Position numbers and translations under genes: made by a program
The notes under the pieces: generated by a model
The model's database searches: none
Told to the model about the DNA's origin: nothing
The model's input: only the letters and a program-made list of their open reading frames with translations
Source of the DNA: Verrucomicrobiota bacterium
GTDB taxonomy: Bacteria; Verrucomicrobiota; Verrucomicrobiia; Verrucomicrobiales; Verrucomicrobiaceae
NCBI GenBank assembly: GCA_017301975.1
Contig: JAFLEI010000048.1
Location: 1-44,313, forward strand
Length of the DNA: 44,313 nt
Direction of reading: 5' to 3'
Shown here: one piece after another, positions 30,866-39,628 of the stretch
How the letters are laid out: each line of letters opens with the position of its first letter
How positions within the stretch are numbered: the stretch's first letter is position 1

Positions 30866-32626
30866 TCAGGGGCGTGCGGTGCCTGTGGCGAGGATTTGGG
30901 TCTGCTTCGGTGATGGCGGGCTGGCGTCCTGAAGAGAGGGGAAGGTTTTGTCGTAGTCGATGACGGTGCCGTTGGCGTCGCAGACGAGGCGGGGGCCGGG
31001 GGTGAAGTGAGGGCTGGCGCTGCTCCACTGTTTCTTGAAGCCGGGGCAGGAGAGGCCGCCCATGTCGAGAAGGGTATGGAAGGTGCAGGTGGAGCTGAAG
31101 CGGGTGGTGAGGTGAGACTTCAAGCCGGCGACCTTGTCCGGATGAGCCTGCTCATAGGCGGGAGACAGCCACATGAGCATGGGCACCTCGATGACCTGGC
31201 GTGAGACTCTGCCGTGCATGAATTTTCCAAGGCGGGCCTTGGAGGTGTTTTCGCCGTGATCGGAGATGTAGCAGAGCCAGGAGGAGGCTTGGACTTGCTT
31301 CAATTCATCGATGAGGCTGGAAAGGAAGAGGTCGGTGGCGCAGATGGTGTTGTCGTAGGAGTTTTGGCCGAGGGCCACATCCTGGGGATCGCTGGTCATG
31401 CCGCTGCGAATGCGCTGGAGGGCGTCGTTGGCGGCTTCTTTGGGCGCGGGGAAGCGGGCCTGCTCCGGAGGGTAACGGGCGGGGTAGGGGCCATGACTGC
31501 CGATGGTGTGGAGCACGAAGAGCACCTTTGGCTCGTTGCGCTGGAGGCGGTCGTGAATCAAAGGGAGGAGACTGGCGTCGGTGGCATCGTAGGTTCCCCT
31601 GCCTTCGAGATCGAGCTGGCCGCCCAAGAAAACGGCTTCGTCGGCATCTGCGGCGAAGATGGAGGTGAGGGTGTCATAGGTGCCGTGCTTTTTCTGCGCG
31701 GAGAGCCAGTAAACGCGGAAGCCTGCTTTTTTGTAGGCAGAGAGGACGCTGGTCTGGCGGGTGGCCTCGATGACTTTGCCGGCTTCCGGAGAGGTCAGCA
31801 GTGAGGGGACGGAGAGGAGGGTGACGGTGGCGGTGCTGGCGACATCGCGGAAGGTGAGCAGGCCGGGCGTTTTTTGTAGCAGGGGGGTGGTTTCGCGTTC
31901 GTAGCCGTAGAGGCTGAAGCAGTCTTTGGCGGCGCTTTCCCCAATGACCATCATGTGGACCTGGCGGTGGGAGTCGTGGCTGAAGGCCGGCTCCTGGCTG
32001 ACGGTGAGCTGCTCCAGCAGGTCTTTGCGATTGTGGACACGGGAGCGAATGCTGAAGGCCTCATAGCCGGAGTAGAAGGTGGAGCAGGGGAAGGTGGAGA
32101 GGCAGCGCTCCCTCAGGGCTGCGACGGTGGCGATCTGGCCGTAGGAGGACAGATCCCAGGCGGGCGGGAGAAGCAGGATGGAAAGGACCGCGAGGCGACC
32201 GGGAAGGCGCAGCCGGCAATCTGCGGGCACGCGTGACCTGACGTAGGCGACGTAGAGCGCCAGCAGCAGCAGAGTGCCTGCGCCCGTCATCATCACCGGG
32301 GCCTGAAAGGCGGAGAGCTCTGACTGATTGGTCTCAAGCAGAGCAAGGATCAAGAAGGTGCTGGGGAGGGTCTGAACGGTGAGGAGGCAGGCGAGGCAGG
32401 CCGGGACGAGGAGGAGGAGGGGGACGGCCAGCCAGAGCATGAGACGAACGCGCATGCCGAGGGCGCAGGCGAGGAGGGGGAGGACGAGGCTGAAGAGAAG
32501 CGGGCCCGAGGGCAGGCCGTAAACACAGGCGACGAGGTTTGGCAGGTTGATCAGCGCGAGGGCCAAGAACACCGAGAACCATGTGCGGATGGTTTGAGCG
32601 TTTTCAGTGGAGGGCGGTGTCTTCAT
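30866..32626 (-). CDS. EptA-like phosphoethanolamine transferase, paralog 2
   Basis: The 586-residue protein has five membrane helices at about 14-160 and a catalytic domain. Motifs are VIGESAAKDCFSLYGYERET (E230), STATVTLLSVP with T267 at the catalytic Thr position, HTIGSHGPYPAR, NSYDNTICATD and ISDHGENT. It keeps every motif of the other two and is clearly a tandem duplicate; the N-terminal helices differ most, which could change acceptor specificity. It begins 41 bases after the stop of paralog 3, in the same orientation, consistent with one transcript. Confidence 0.9.
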   Translation of the reverse strand: MKTPPSTENAQTIRTWFSVFLALALINLPNLVACVYGLPSGPLLFSLVLPLLACALGMRVRLMLWLAVPLLLLVPACLACLLTVQTLPSTFLILALLETNQSELSAFQAPVMMTGAGTLLLLALYVAYVRSRVPADCRLRLPGRLAVLSILLLPPAWDLSSYGQIATVAALRERCLSTFPCSTFYSGYEAFSIRSRVHNRKDLLEQLTVSQEPAFSHDSHRQVHMMVIGESAAKDCFSLYGYERETTPLLQKTPGLLTFRDVASTATVTLLSVPSLLTSPEAGKVIEATRQTSVLSAYKKAGFRVYWLSAQKKHGTYDTLTSIFAADADEAVFLGGQLDLEGRGTYDATDASLLPLIHDRLQRNEPKVLFVLHTIGSHGPYPARYPPEQARFPAPKEAANDALQRIRSGMTSDPQDVALGQNSYDNTICATDLFLSSLIDELKQVQASSWLCYISDHGENTSKARLGKFMHGRVSRQVIEVPMLMWLSPAYEQAHPDKVAGLKSHLTTRFSSTCTFHTLLDMGGLSCPGFKKQWSSASPHFTPGPRLVCDANGTVIDYDKTFPSLQDASPPSPKQTQILATGTARP

Positions 32627-32667
32627 GCCGGGGATGGTCAGATCCGAATGCAGGAGGGGCAGGTGAC

Positions 32668-34473
32668 TCAGGGGCGCTGCAGCCCGGCTGCGAGGGTGCG
32701 AATTTTGTCAGCGGTCGGCGGCTGAGGTGCCTGGGCGGTCTCCTGCCGGGCGGGGAATTTTTGGTCGTAGTCGACGAGGATGCCGCGGGAATCGCAGACG
32801 AGGCGGGGGCCGGGTGCAAAGAGGGGGGAGGCGGCGCTCCACTCAGGTTTGAAGCTGGCGCAGGAGAGGCCGCCCATGTCGAGGAGGGTATGGAAGGTGC
32901 AGGAGGCGCTGAAAGGAGTGCTGAGATGGGATTTCAAGCCGGCGACTTTGGCGGCATGCGCCTGCTCATAGAGGGGGGAGACCCACATGAGCATGGGGAC
33001 CTCCACGATCTGGCGGCTGACGAGTCCATGCATGAATTTTCCGAAGGGGGCCTTGGAGGTGTTTTCACCGTGGTCGGAGACGTAGCAGAGCCAGGAGGAG
33101 GCGTGGAGTTTCTTCAGGTCGTTGATGAGATTGGCGAGGAGGAAATCGGTGGCGCAGATGGTGTTGTCATAGGAGTTCTGGACGATTTCGAGATCCTGAG
33201 GATCGGAGGAGGTGCCATCGGCAATGCGCCCCATGGACTTCTGGACGGCCTGCGGATCTGCGGGGAAGCGCGCGAGCTGGGATGGATAACGGGAGGTGTA
33301 GGGGCCGTGGCTGCCGATGGTGTGGAGGACGAAGAGCACCTTGGGCTCCTCCCGTTTTAAGATGGAGCGAACCCAGGGCAGAAGGCTGACGTCCGAAGCG
33401 CCCTCGTAGGCACCGCCACCGTCGGCGTCGAAAGCCCCGCCTTTGAAGACGGACTCATCGGCGTCTCCAGAAAAGATGGAAGTGACGGTGTCGAAGGTGC
33501 CGTGCTTCCTCTGCGCCGAAAGCCAGTAAATGCGGAAGCCCGCCTTTTTGTAGGCGGAGAGGAGGCTGGCCTCCTGCGTGGCTTTAAGCACCTGGCCCGT
33601 GGGCGTGGGGGTGAGCAGGGCGGGCACGGCCACCAGAGTGAATGTGGCGGTGCTGGCCACATCGCGGAAGGGCATGAGGCCGGGAGTGCGCTCCAGCAGC
33701 GGCGTGGTCTCGCGGTCATAGCCATAGAGGCCAAAGCAGCTTTTGGTGGCGCTTTCACCGATGACGAGCATGTGGACCTGGCGCTGCTGCTCATCGCGGA
33801 AGCCGGGCTCCTGGCTGATGGCCAGTTGTTCCGTCACGGTTTTGCGATTCTCAACGCGGCTCCGCATGTCGAAAGCCTCATAGGAGGCATAGAGCGTGGA
33901 ACAAGGAAAGGTCGAGAGGCAGCGCTGCTTGATGCCCGCGAGGCTGGGGGCTCCGCCGTGGGACAGCAGGTCCGACAGAGGTGGAATGAGCAGTGTCAGA
34001 AGGATCACCGCACGCCCTGCGGGACCCAGGCGGAAATGGGCAGGCACGCGATTTTTGACAAACCAGGCATAGAGCGCTGCCAGCAGCAGCGTGCCGAGAG
34101 CAATATAAGTCACCTGAGTCTGCAGGGCGGTGAGTTCCACCGTGTTGGTTTCAAGGAGCGCCAACAGCAAGAAGGTCGTCGGAAGGTTATGAAGGTAGAT
34201 CAGACTGACGAGGCAGGCCGGGACGAGCAGCACGAAAGGGAGCGCCAGCCAGAGCATGAGCCGGACGCGCATGCCGAAGGTGCAGAGCAAGAGGGTCAGT
34301 GAGGTGCTGAAGAGCCAGAGCTTGACGCCAAGCCAGGAGAAGCTGGGGATGAAACAGGAGACGAGATTCGGCAGATTGATCAACGTGACAGCCAGGAGAA
34401 TCGAGATCCAGATGGGGAGATCTCGAGCGAGTTCCTTTGAAAGGTGAACTGAGAAAAGCTTTTTAAGGTTCAT
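32668..34473 (-). CDS. EptA-like phosphoethanolamine transferase, paralog 3
   Basis: The ATG at 34473 (MNLKKLFSVHLSKELARDL) gives 601 residues; a longer start at 34509 would add 12 residues from the AT-rich leader and is less likely. The five membrane helices (about 20-168) are followed by VIGESATKSCFGLYGYDRET (E240), STATFTLVAVP (T277 as nucleophile), HTIGSHGPYTSR, NSYDNTICATD and VSDHGENT. It is the first gene of the minus-strand run and sits next to an AT-rich region shared with the divergent pilin gene. Acquired MCR colistin-resistance enzymes belong to the same superfamily, but these are too diverged and chromosomal-looking to be equated with them. Confidence 0.9.
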   Translation of the reverse strand: MNLKKLFSVHLSKELARDLPIWISILLAVTLINLPNLVSCFIPSFSWLGVKLWLFSTSLTLLLCTFGMRVRLMLWLALPFVLLVPACLVSLIYLHNLPTTFLLLALLETNTVELTALQTQVTYIALGTLLLAALYAWFVKNRVPAHFRLGPAGRAVILLTLLIPPLSDLLSHGGAPSLAGIKQRCLSTFPCSTLYASYEAFDMRSRVENRKTVTEQLAISQEPGFRDEQQRQVHMLVIGESATKSCFGLYGYDRETTPLLERTPGLMPFRDVASTATFTLVAVPALLTPTPTGQVLKATQEASLLSAYKKAGFRIYWLSAQRKHGTFDTVTSIFSGDADESVFKGGAFDADGGGAYEGASDVSLLPWVRSILKREEPKVLFVLHTIGSHGPYTSRYPSQLARFPADPQAVQKSMGRIADGTSSDPQDLEIVQNSYDNTICATDFLLANLINDLKKLHASSWLCYVSDHGENTSKAPFGKFMHGLVSRQIVEVPMLMWVSPLYEQAHAAKVAGLKSHLSTPFSASCTFHTLLDMGGLSCASFKPEWSAASPLFAPGPRLVCDSRGILVDYDQKFPARQETAQAPQPPTADKIRTLAAGLQRP

Positions 34474-34935
34474 GCAATATAATAAAAACCATAAAATATA
34501 CTCGGGCAAACTGAATCGCGGAGGCCACCTTTGAAGGGATACGGCGGAGATGTGGAGCGCCGACAGCTAGTTTAAGCGACAACTGCAAATAACAAAGTGG
34601 ATAGAATTAACGATGTTAATCAGACTTATTGAATATTTCGGCTGCGCTCGATTGCTATGATAAACGTGGTTTTACCCAAAAAAGAAAGAAAAAGGCGGCT
34701 AGCAATGGGGGAGACAAGCCGGTTTGTTTGATCTTTTGAAAGCAAAATAAGACGGTAGAAAGGAGTCCGTTACCGGGCAAAACAGTGGGTAAACCGTTGT
34801 AATTGTAAAAAATATGAAAAAAACTATTGATTGAAAATTATTTAAGAACTACAATTTCCATAATTCGAGACTGAACTTCTCCACAAGTTGTTCACATCGA
34901 ATCAACACCAACAGCCAAAACACACACAACACACT
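34474..34935. other. 462-base AT-rich divergent promoter region
   Basis: This is the most AT-rich stretch of the window, in contrast to the high-GC genes around it. It lies between paralog 3 (minus) and the pilin gene (plus). It has no reading frame of note. It holds a good sigma-70 promoter for the pilin gene at 34827-34855, many A-tracts and a polypurine run near 34676-34694. A minus-strand promoter is likely near 34480-34510 (TATATT and TATTAT elements) but no good pair was found. Confidence 0.65.
34827..34855 (+). promoter_or_regulatory. Sigma-70-type promoter of the pilin gene
   Basis: TTGATT (34827-34832), a 17-base spacer, and TACAAT (34850-34855) are close to consensus with ideal spacing and lie in an AT-rich context. 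Transcription should start near 34862, giving a leader of about 74 bases before the ATG at 34936, which lacks a Shine-Dalgarno sequence. Confidence 0.7.
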
Positions 34936-35331
34936 ATGAAAAACATCAAGATCAATCCTTCCCGCAAGGGTGGCTTCAGCCTCGTTGAAATGCTGGTCGT
35001 CATCGCCATCATCGGCATCATCGCCGCGATCGCGATTCCGAACATCGGCAACCTGAACCAGAGCGCCAAAGACGCCACGGCCAAGCGCAATGCGCAGACC
35101 GTCGCTTCCGTGCTCAACGCCGCCATCGCCGCAGGTGCCGACACCTCCACCCTTACCTCCACCAACATCGTCACCACGGCGATCACTGGTCTGACCCCAT
35201 CGACCGGAGCTTTCAGCGGCAAGCTGTTCACCTCCGGCCCGATCAATCCTACCGAACAGAGCGCTGCTCTGGATTACCTGACCTGGGACTCCACCAACAA
35301 GCAGGTGAAGTACGATCCAGGTTCCTACTAA
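34936..35331 (+). CDS. Type IV pilin / major pseudopilin
   Basis: The ATG at 34936 gives 131 residues with a class III signal: SRKGG then F14-SLVEMLVVIAIIGIIA. G13/F14 is the prepilin peptidase cut, and E18 is the conserved Glu at mature position 5. The N-terminal hydrophobic helix is followed by a small C-terminal domain rich in Thr, Ser and Ala with no cysteines. Its own promoter upstream and strong terminator downstream suggest it is expressed more than the genes after it, as expected for a major subunit. It lies 88 bases before the next pilin-like gene's terminator-separated start. Confidence 0.92.
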   Translation: MKNIKINPSRKGGFSLVEMLVVIAIIGIIAAIAIPNIGNLNQSAKDATAKRNAQTVASVLNAAIAAGADTSTLTSTNIVTTAITGLTPSTGAFSGKLFTSGPINPTEQSAALDYLTWDSTNKQVKYDPGSY

Positions 35332-35389
35332 TCTAGGAGCTGACGCGCCCGGCACTGGGAATTGAACTCAGTTTCGGACGATTGACGTC

Positions 35390-35421
35390 CGCCGGGGAGG
35401 AGACTCCCCGGCGTTTTTTTT
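35390..35421 (+). terminator. Rho-independent terminator after the pilin gene
   Basis: CGCCGGGGAG (35390-35399), loop GAGA, CTCCCCGGCG (35404-35413) form a perfect 10-bp GC-rich stem followed by eight T residues (35414-35421). It separates the major pilin gene from the three minor pseudopilin genes, so it probably sets their relative expression by partial read-through. Confidence 0.95.
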
Positions 35422-35455
35422 GCCACAAGGGACAGGGAACAGGGCGGCGCTGGTT

Positions 35456-35947
35456 ATGAACATGACAATTCGCAAACAGAGAAGGTCAGGATTCAGCTTT
35501 GTGGAGGCAATCTTCACGATTGCCATCATCGGGATCATGTCATCGATCGTGGTGGCGGCGATTTCGAATGCCTCGCGTGATGCGCACCGGGTCATGGCGC
35601 GACAGCAGCAGGCCTCGGTGCAGAGTGCGCTGACGGCGTGGGTGATGGCGCAGATGCGGGTGGGAAGTACGGCGCAGTTTCGCAGCCTCGAGAGCGTGCG
35701 GACCACGTACAATGGGTATACGTCCAGCAGGCTGCGCTTCTTCAAGCTGCTGGCGCCGGATCCGACCTCGCCTGACCCGAGTTTGCGGGTGGGCTTTGTT
35801 GACCAGACGACCGCAGATCAATTTACGGATTACACGACCAACGACAACCAACTGCAAACGGCCTCTTTGTACAATGCGCAGCAGTACCTTTCGCTGCCGG
35901 ACTGGCAGTCCGGGGATTTTCCGCATGTGGACCTGGTCAATCAATAA
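35456..35947 (+). CDS. Minor pseudopilin 1
   Basis: The ATG at 35456 (MNMTIRKQRRSG) gives 163 residues; G12/F13 is the cleavage site and E17 the conserved position-5 Glu in FSFVEAIFTIAIIGIMSS. The C-terminal domain is small, with no obvious disulfide. Many Gln and Ala residues occupy the helix after the hydrophobic part. Start lies 34 bases after the terminator, which may overlap a promoter. It resembles minor pseudopilins of type II secretion or type IV pilus systems; the exact class cannot be set. Confidence 0.85.
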   Translation: MNMTIRKQRRSGFSFVEAIFTIAIIGIMSSIVVAAISNASRDAHRVMARQQQASVQSALTAWVMAQMRVGSTAQFRSLESVRTTYNGYTSSRLRFFKLLAPDPTSPDPSLRVGFVDQTTADQFTDYTTNDNQLQTASLYNAQQYLSLPDWQSGDFPHVDLVNQ

Positions 35948-35971
35948 GGCGGAACACCGCTGAATTTTAAC

Positions 35972-36376
35972 ATGCACACCTCCGCTTCCAAAAAACAATC
36001 GTTCCTTCGCGGCTTCTCGCTGGTGGAGATGATGGCCTGTGTGTCGATCATCGGGATCATCGCGTTCATGGCGATTCCGTCGGTGACGCGGATGCGGGGA
36101 GACAGTGAGCGCAACCTGGCGATCGCGCGTGCGGAGTCGCTGAATCTGGCGCAGGCGAGCTACATCCAGGTGCGCGGGCGTACGCAGGCGGCGCTGGACT
36201 GGGCGGCGGCGTCATCGTCCGATGCGAAGTACACGCTGCTGCGCCCCTACCTGAGTTTTGCGGAGACATCGCTGACTCTCTACATGCCGTCCGGGTACAC
36301 GGTGACTTTTCCGGCCTCGATCACGACGATGACCAAGGTCTCACTGACGAGCCCGACCGGCGCGATTTACTATTGA
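35972..36376 (+). CDS. Minor pseudopilin 2
   Basis: The 134-residue product has MHTSASKKQSFLRG then F15-SLVEMMACVSIIGIIA; G14/F15 is the processing site, E19 the position-5 Glu. A Cys (C23) occurs inside the hydrophobic helix. The C-terminal domain is short (about 90 residues) with YMPSGYTVTF strands. It starts 24 bases after the previous pseudopilin gene, without a Shine-Dalgarno sequence. Confidence 0.85.
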   Translation: MHTSASKKQSFLRGFSLVEMMACVSIIGIIAFMAIPSVTRMRGDSERNLAIARAESLNLAQASYIQVRGRTQAALDWAAASSSDAKYTLLRPYLSFAETSLTLYMPSGYTVTFPASITTMTKVSLTSPTGAIYY

Positions 36377-36387
36377 AGCAATCCAGC

Positions 36388-36912
36388 ATGACCCATTACG
36401 AACAGCGTGGAGCACGAGCCACCTTCCTGCCAGCGGGCCGGAAGGGAGGGTTTTCCATGTCGGAGATGGTCATTGTGATTTCCATCATGGGGGTGCTGGC
36501 GGGGATCGTGGTGGCGCCCATGACCCAGTTTTATGGGGCGTCCAAAGATGCGCTGGCATCATCCCGGCAGGAGATGCTGAACCAGGGGCTGCATCGGTTT
36601 GCGCAGCAGAACTACGAGCTGCTTTTTGATGCGATGGATGGCACGATTTCGGATGAGATGGTCATTTTGCGCACGCTGCAATATCGTGATCCGAACATCA
36701 ACCGTGCGCAGCCGGGCTCTCCGTACATGGACCCGAGGTACAACCCGGTTTCATCGAGTGACTCCACGGTGCATCGTCTCCGGTGGACGGGGAAATTGTT
36801 TGAGCTGCTCAAACCTGGGCAGAACGGCACGGGAATCCTGATGGATTTCGAAGGCAGGGACTTCACCACGGCATTTGATTTCCCGCCGAACTTCCAAATG
36901 GCGGGACGCTGA
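36388..36912 (+). CDS. Minor pseudopilin 3
   Basis: The ATG at 36388 (MTHYEQRGAR) gives 174 residues and a 21-residue basic leader; G21/F22 is the cut and E26 the conserved Glu, in GGFSMSEMVIVISIMGV. A frame from a TTG at 36373 adds 5 residues and is possible. The C-terminal domain includes a segment LRWTGKLFELLKPG. It starts 11 bases after the previous gene and stops 20 bases before the ATPase gene. Confidence 0.85.
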   Translation: MTHYEQRGARATFLPAGRKGGFSMSEMVIVISIMGVLAGIVVAPMTQFYGASKDALASSRQEMLNQGLHRFAQQNYELLFDAMDGTISDEMVILRTLQYRDPNINRAQPGSPYMDPRYNPVSSSDSTVHRLRWTGKLFELLKPGQNGTGILMDFEGRDFTTAFDFPPNFQMAGR

Positions 36913-36932
36913 TCCCTGCCACGCACAAAACC

Positions 36933-39107
36933 ATGGCTGCCACCCTCCAGATCCCGACGACCTCCCTCGCACCAAAATCCTTTGGTGCTGCGAGTAATCC
37001 GCCTAACACGATAGTTGAGGCGAGGCAGACAGCGATCCTTGCGATTCAGTCGATCGAGGGGCTGGCGCTGCAGCATGGGATGCTGCCGGTGACGCTGCTG
37101 CGTGAGAGCTGCTCTCCGGATGCGGAGCGTCTGATCCGCAAGCTGGGCCGCGTGCCGTATGTGGCGGACCCGTGGCTGCCGGTGACGACGATCGGCCCGC
37201 TGCTGGTGATGGCGCACCACAACCCGCGCGCGGGAGACCTGTGGGGTGTGCCGCATTTCCTGACGATCCGCGTGCTGATCACGCAGGATCAGTACCAAAA
37301 CACGCGCAAGGACCTGGTGCAGCGGTTTGGGCAGATGCCGATCTCGCAGTCGAACGCGATGGAGCAGCTGCAGCCGCCGGTGTTTGCGGACCTGGGGCTG
37401 GAAGGCACGTTTCAGTGGCTGCTGGAGAAGTACCCCTACGAGCCGGCGGAGATCACGAAGCTGAAGGGATTTTACGAAGCGCAGAAGGGCAAGGCGGAGA
37501 CGCTGGGCATCACGCATTTCAATGTGGTGCAGCGGAACATGGGCATCGCGCTGCAGCATCTGGTGAGCGGCTGCCGCACGCTGGTGTACAGCGCCACGGA
37601 GGCGCAGAGGCAGACGTTTTTCCCGATCCCGCTGCTGGAGCGGCACAATGTTTATCCGCTGTACATCGGCAAGCAGGTGGTGTTTCTGCTGAGTGAGAGC
37701 AGCGACTGCTATGCGTTTGAGGACGAGTGGCTGTCGATGGGGAATCCCTCGGTGAAGATCGTGCCGGTGCTGGCGGATCTGGCGAGCATCCGTGAGGCGA
37801 TCAACCGGGCGGGGGCGACGTTTGACCCGAGCGCGGTGGCATCGCTGGAGGGGGCATCGCTGTCCGTGGCGGATGACGCGAGCGTGGTGGAAATCTCGCC
37901 GGAGGACATGGCGCGGATCAATCCGCAGAATCCGAATCATGAGCCGGAGCAACTGGTGCAGTGGGCGCTGTTTACGGCGATCCGCTGCCGGGCCTCTGAC
38001 TTGCACCTGGAGAAATTTTACAGCTTCACGCGGTTCCGTGCGCGCATGGACGGGACGATGAAGACGATCATGACGGCGCCGGAGAGCCAGCTCAACCGCT
38101 ACGTGGCGCTGCTGAAGAACTACGCGGGGATGAGCCAGAACCGGCAGGAGTGCCAGGACGGGCGCATGGCGCTCTCCATCGGACGGCGGCGGGTGGATGT
38201 TCGTGTCGCTGCGGTGCCGACGCGGCGTGAGTTCCAGAAGGTGATCATGCGTTTCCTGGACAAGCAGGACGGGGTGAAGCGGCTGTCTGATTTCAATCTT
38301 TCGCAGCGGCAGATCGACATCCTCACGCGGACGATGCAGCGGGACCAGGGGCTGGTGCTGGTGACGGGGCCGACGGGCTCCGGTAAAACGACGACGCTGT
38401 ATGCGCTGCTCAACAGCGTGAACGACGAGAGCGTGAACATCCAGACGATTGAAGACCCGATTGAATACGAGATCGAAGGGATCAACCAGACGCAGACGAA
38501 CAATGCGCGCGGGCTGGACTTTGCGAACGGGCTGCGGTCTTTGCTGCGTGCCGACCCTGACATCATCCTGATCGGTGAGTCGCGAGATGCGGAAACGGCG
38601 GGAGCGGCGGTGAACGCCTCGCTCACGGGGCATCTGGTGCTCACCACGCTGCATGCGAATGACTCGCTGCGCGCGGTGTCCCGACTGCTTTCGATGGGGG
38701 TGGAGAAATACCTGCTGGCAGACTCCCTGGCGCTGAGCCAGGCGCAGCGTCTGGCACGGCGCCTGTGCACCTATTGCAAGCAGCCGATGCAGGCACCGCC
38801 GGACGTGCAGGACCTGATGGCCAAGCAGGCGGTGATCACGCAGCCGATCACGACGCCGATCTACAACGCGCGCGGATGCGACGAGTGCCACGGCACAGGC
38901 TATGCTGGACGCGTGGCGCTGATGGAGCTGTGCGAGGTGAACAACGAATTGCGCGACCTGGTGGAAGAGGGTGCGCCACTGAGCGCGATGCGCGCCGCCG
39001 CCTTCAAAAATGGTTTCCGCTCGCTGTATCAAGAAGGCCTGCAGCAGGTCATCGGCGGGCACACCTCACTCGATGAGATCAAATGTCTCAGCTACACCGC
39101 CATGTAA
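36933..39107 (+). CDS. GspE/PilB-type secretion ATPase
   Basis: The 724-residue protein has the hallmarks of assembly ATPases of type II secretion and type IV pili: a long N-terminal part (about 25-330, MshEN/T2SSE_N-like in style), ASDLHLE (354-360), Walker A GPTGSGKTTT (479-488), the Asp box EDPIEYEIEGINQTQ, Walker B-like DPDIILIGESRD, where Ser replaces the usual Ile, and a zinc-binding C-M domain with C612-x2-C615 and C649-x2-C652. It hydrolyses ATP in the cytosol to drive pseudopilus assembly. The presence of the Cys pairs marks GspE/PilB rather than PilT. No GspF/PilC platform gene is in the window. Confidence 0.95.
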   Translation: MAATLQIPTTSLAPKSFGAASNPPNTIVEARQTAILAIQSIEGLALQHGMLPVTLLRESCSPDAERLIRKLGRVPYVADPWLPVTTIGPLLVMAHHNPRAGDLWGVPHFLTIRVLITQDQYQNTRKDLVQRFGQMPISQSNAMEQLQPPVFADLGLEGTFQWLLEKYPYEPAEITKLKGFYEAQKGKAETLGITHFNVVQRNMGIALQHLVSGCRTLVYSATEAQRQTFFPIPLLERHNVYPLYIGKQVVFLLSESSDCYAFEDEWLSMGNPSVKIVPVLADLASIREAINRAGATFDPSAVASLEGASLSVADDASVVEISPEDMARINPQNPNHEPEQLVQWALFTAIRCRASDLHLEKFYSFTRFRARMDGTMKTIMTAPESQLNRYVALLKNYAGMSQNRQECQDGRMALSIGRRRVDVRVAAVPTRREFQKVIMRFLDKQDGVKRLSDFNLSQRQIDILTRTMQRDQGLVLVTGPTGSGKTTTLYALLNSVNDESVNIQTIEDPIEYEIEGINQTQTNNARGLDFANGLRSLLRADPDIILIGESRDAETAGAAVNASLTGHLVLTTLHANDSLRAVSRLLSMGVEKYLLADSLALSQAQRLARRLCTYCKQPMQAPPDVQDLMAKQAVITQPITTPIYNARGCDECHGTGYAGRVALMELCEVNNELRDLVEEGAPLSAMRAAAFKNGFRSLYQEGLQQVIGGHTSLDEIKCLSYTAM

Positions 39108-39148
39108 CACGGACGATCTTGTTACCAACCCATCTACTCCCGAACACC

Positions 39149-39628
39149 ATGTCCCCGACGACCCAGCTTCTGCCTCGTGAATTTGCCTCGCGTGCCATCG
39201 CACGTGTTTTGATCATCGATGACGAACCGCATGTGCTGGCGGTGGGAAAGGCGGTGCTGGAGGCGCATGGCTTTGAAGCCGTGGCGTGCCGCAGCGGGGA
39301 GGAGGCGCTGGAACTGGTGAGGGTGGGAATGGAGGAGGGGCAGAAATTTACCGCGGCGATCCTGGACCTCACGATGCCCGGAGGGGCGTCCGGATTTGAG
39401 GTGCTGGAATGGCTGCGAGCGTGTGATCCGCGACTGCCGGTCATCGCGTGCAGCGGGTACTTTCAGGACGATGTGAAGGATCTCTGCCAGGCGATTGGTT
39501 TTGTGGATGTGCTGCACAAGCCCTTCAATCTTGAGAGTCTCTGCCTGGCGGTGCGGCGTGCCATGGTGCAGGACCAGGAAGTGGCGGAGCCGGTTTACTC
39601 AGCCTTTAAATCGGGCGGCATCTCATGA
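39149..39628 (+). CDS. Single-domain response regulator
   Basis: The ATG at 39149 (MSPTTQLLPREFAS) gives 159 residues. The receiver has D24-D25, phospho-acceptor D73 in AILDLTMPG, S102 in IACSGYF (usual Thr/Ser), and K124 in VLHKPFN. A large insertion after D73 is not seen, and no output domain follows, so it is CheY-like. Its stop overlaps the start of the hybrid kinase (ATGA), which makes that kinase its probable partner. Following the secretion ATPase it may control pilus or secretion function. Confidence 0.9.
   Translation: MSPTTQLLPREFASRAIARVLIIDDEPHVLAVGKAVLEAHGFEAVACRSGEEALELVRVGMEEGQKFTAAILDLTMPGGASGFEVLEWLRACDPRLPVIACSGYFQDDVKDLCQAIGFVDVLHKPFNLESLCLAVRRAMVQDQEVAEPVYSAFKSGGIS

Noticed and set aside
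28317..34473. EptA-like genes as acquired MCR-type colistin resistance
   Set aside because: Three diverged chromosomal-looking paralogs without mobile-element flanks; base composition matches the neighbours.
34786..34801. Sigma-54-like TGG-N8-TTG upstream of the pilin gene
   Set aside because: The invariant -12 C is T, no enhancer site was seen, and a good sigma-70 promoter lies closer to the gene.
36612..39062. 816-codon minus-strand frame opposite the GspE ATPase
   Set aside because: His/Arg/Leu-rich shadow; the opposite strand has Walker and zinc motifs in correct order.
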